Shown here in pieces: positions 62,813 to 64,000 of a stretch of DNA of 64,000 nucleotides. The stretch covers positions 2,418,001-2,482,000 of the forward strand of contig OY970201.1 of NCBI GenBank assembly GCA_963708245.1, read 5' to 3'. The notes under the pieces were generated by a model, which worked only from the letters and a program-made list of their open reading frames with translations, did not search any database and was not told the DNA's origin. Within the stretch, counting starts at the first letter, position 1; each line of letters opens with the position of its first letter. This DNA comes from CAVYXK01 sp963708245 (lineage in GTDB: Bacteria > Pseudomonadota > Alphaproteobacteria > Acetobacterales > Acetobacteraceae). Made by a program: the position numbers and the translations under genes.

Positions 62813-62842
62813 AAGGCCCGGCGCAGGTGTACCGGGCCTTTT
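62813..62842 (+). terminator. Rho-independent terminator of the second small secreted gene
   Basis: aaggcccgg (62813-62821) pairs with ccgggcctt (62832-62840), followed by ttt. It is nearly the same stem as the first copy's terminator, supporting duplication of the whole unit. Confidence 0.75.
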
Positions 62843-63017
62843 CCCGTCAGGTTACTTCACGAAATTGCCATCATATCATGCAACGGAAAGAAGCACGAAA
62901 AATCTCAACTTCCGGACGCGACAGCACGGTTCAAGCTCGTGTCATTTGTCCTTGTTCGCGGCGTGTCTGCAACACAGGTCCCTTCCAGCCGACAAGTTCT
63001 GGCAAGGAGAGGCAGAC

Positions 63018-63578
63018 GTGCCGCACAACTTCGACGACCAGTTAATCGCTTTTCTTCCCAAAATGCGGGTTTGGGCACTGGCGCTCACCCGGAACCGTGC
63101 TGCTGCCGAGGATTTGACTCAAGATGTCGCGACGAAGGCATTGGTAGCGCAGGACTGCTTTACCCCAGGTACCAATTTCTCGGCCTGGGTGCATCGGATC
63201 ATGCTCAATCACTTCATCAGCAGCGTGCGCAACAAGCGTGAATTCACCGACATGGAAAGCATGCCAGATCAGCCGGTCTCGGCATCGCATGAGGACCGGA
63301 CCGCGCTGCACGAGCTTTCCTGGGCGCTCGACCGCCTGCCGCCCGACCAACGTGAAGCTTTGTTCATGATTGCGTTGCAGGAGATTCCCTACGAAACCGC
63401 AGCCGAGAAGACGGGTTGCGCGATCGGCACCCTGAAGAGCCGGGTCCACCGTGCTCGTCTTCAGTTGCGCTCCTTCATGCTGGGTGAGGGTGCAAACCTC
63501 AGCCGTTCAAACCCGAACACCACGGGGCATCGGAGTCTTGCGGGAGAGCCGGCGCCGGTATCCGCTCCGGCTACCTGA
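63018..63578 (+). CDS. ECF-type RNA polymerase sigma factor
   Basis: 186 residues from GTG 63018 behind aaggagagg. Region 2 includes RNRAAAEDLTQDVATKALVA and region 4 LDRLPPDQREALFMIALQEI followed by GCAIGTLKSRVHRARLQLR, the typical DNA-binding helices. It resembles EcfG/related alphaproteobacterial sigma factors. No anti-sigma (NepR or zinc-finger) gene is adjacent. Its last 8 bases overlap the convergent hydrolase gene. Confidence 0.9.
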   Translation: MPHNFDDQLIAFLPKMRVWALALTRNRAAAEDLTQDVATKALVAQDCFTPGTNFSAWVHRIMLNHFISSVRNKREFTDMESMPDQPVSASHEDRTALHELSWALDRLPPDQREALFMIALQEIPYETAAEKTGCAIGTLKSRVHRARLQLRSFMLGEGANLSRSNPNTTGHRSLAGEPAPVSAPAT

Positions 63579-64000
63579 TCCCGGTGATCGATGCGCTCAC
63601 AGCGCGGGGATCGCGAATGGGCCAGCGACCGGCTTCCACCTGAGCGAGGAACGTGCCGACGATCTGATTGAACGCGTCAGGATCCTCCAGATTGATTGCA
63701 TGGCCGCAATTCGGCATCACCGCAAGCGCGGCCGAGGTAATCGATTGCTTCATCAGAAGCGCCGGCTGGAGGCACGGCCAGTCCTCGTCGCCGGTCAGGA
63801 TCAGCGTCGGAACGCTGAGTCGTCGCATCTCGTCGACGAGGTCGTAGAGCGATGGACGCTCGCGCTGCACGCCTAGTTGCGTATTGCGCGCGCCGGTTGC
63901 GTCGTGCTCGGCCAGCATCCGCTTGAATTCGGTGAAGCCGCGGGGGTCCTTGTTTTCGAACTGCACGCGCGTTGGGCCATAGGCATATTTCTCCGCGACC
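63571..64000 (-). CDS. Alpha/beta hydrolase, C-terminal part (5' end outside window)
   Basis: 143 visible residues, open to the window's right edge; VAEKYAYGPTRVQFENKDPR precedes an internal ATG at 63966, so the true start is beyond 64000. Motifs: VPTLILTGDEDWPC, with the catalytic Asp, and VMPNCGHAINLEDPDAFNQI, with the catalytic His. The nucleophile is outside the window. The substrate is unknown. Confidence 0.82.
   Translation of the reverse strand, partial: VAEKYAYGPTRVQFENKDPRGFTEFKRMLAEHDATGARNTQLGVQRERPSLYDLVDEMRRLSVPTLILTGDEDWPCLQPALLMKQSITSAALAVMPNCGHAINLEDPDAFNQIVGTFLAQVEAGRWPIRDPRAVSASITGIR

Overview
The window is one high-GC (mid-60s %) chromosomal segment of an alphaproteobacterium. 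The style of RpoB/RpoC and ribosomal proteins, the soluble NAD-dependent formate dehydrogenase, the abundant ABC uptake systems, the Gly/Ser-rich secreted proteins and the short palindromic repeats point to Rhodospirillales, plausibly Acetobacteraceae. That placement is inference; there is no 16S rRNA here. I recognised no tRNA, rRNA or CRISPR array.

Layout. 1-8.1 kb: end of an LLM-type flavin oxidoreductase, then a minus-strand catabolic/uptake operon (SDR dehydrogenase, ThDP enzyme, ATPase, binding protein, two permeases of a CUT1-type ABC importer). 8.1-12.9 kb: plus-strand branched-chain-amino-acid-type importer whose second permease and both ATPases form one 852-residue ORF. 13.0-19.7 kb: formate dehydrogenase operon fdsGBA-fdhD-fdsD, followed by a decayed OFA-type transporter and its tiny partner peptide. 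19.8-24.7 kb: peptide-type binding protein plus TauD-like dioxygenase, divergent from lutBC. 24.8-27.5 kb: a perfect FNR/FixK-type box between a truncated membrane ORF and a cluster of secreted proteins (DUF2092, an 18-residue tandem-repeat protein, a Cys-rich protein). 27.5-31.6 kb: LysR regulator, PNPOx-like protein, Rieske-FAD oxidoreductase and cupin.

31.7-42.7 kb: rplKAJL-rpoBC on the minus strand, without secE/nusG upstream or rpsL/rpsG/fusA downstream. Both rpoB and rplA carry a one-base insertion. As both genes are essential, these are probably assembly errors, and other frameshifts in the window should be read with that in mind. 42.8-50.1 kb: carbonic anhydrase remnant, ligase-associated exonuclease, histidine phosphatase, Tim44-like protein, solitary DNA methyltransferase, glycosyltransferase, CobW GTPase and a WD40-like protein. 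50.1-53.6 kb: three-gene surface O-acylation cluster (membrane protein, MBOAT, DltD/AlgX-like protein). 53.6-60.4 kb: M20 peptidase, NAD(P)HX repair enzyme, and malonyl-CoA decarboxylase translationally coupled to an AceE-like ThDP enzyme. 60.5-62.0 kb: an IS701-type insertion sequence with a 4-bp target duplication. 62.1-64 kb: two copies of a small secreted-protein unit with nearly identical terminators, an ECF sigma factor, and the end of an alpha/beta hydrolase.

Most promising for follow-up: the LivM-LivG-LivF fusion, the malonyl-CoA decarboxylase/AceE-like pair, the FNR-boxed secreted repeat-protein cluster, the duplicated small secreted units beside the sigma factor, and the OFA transporter that lost its core while its 31-residue partner stayed intact. 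I found no clearly unprecedented defence or mobile system.
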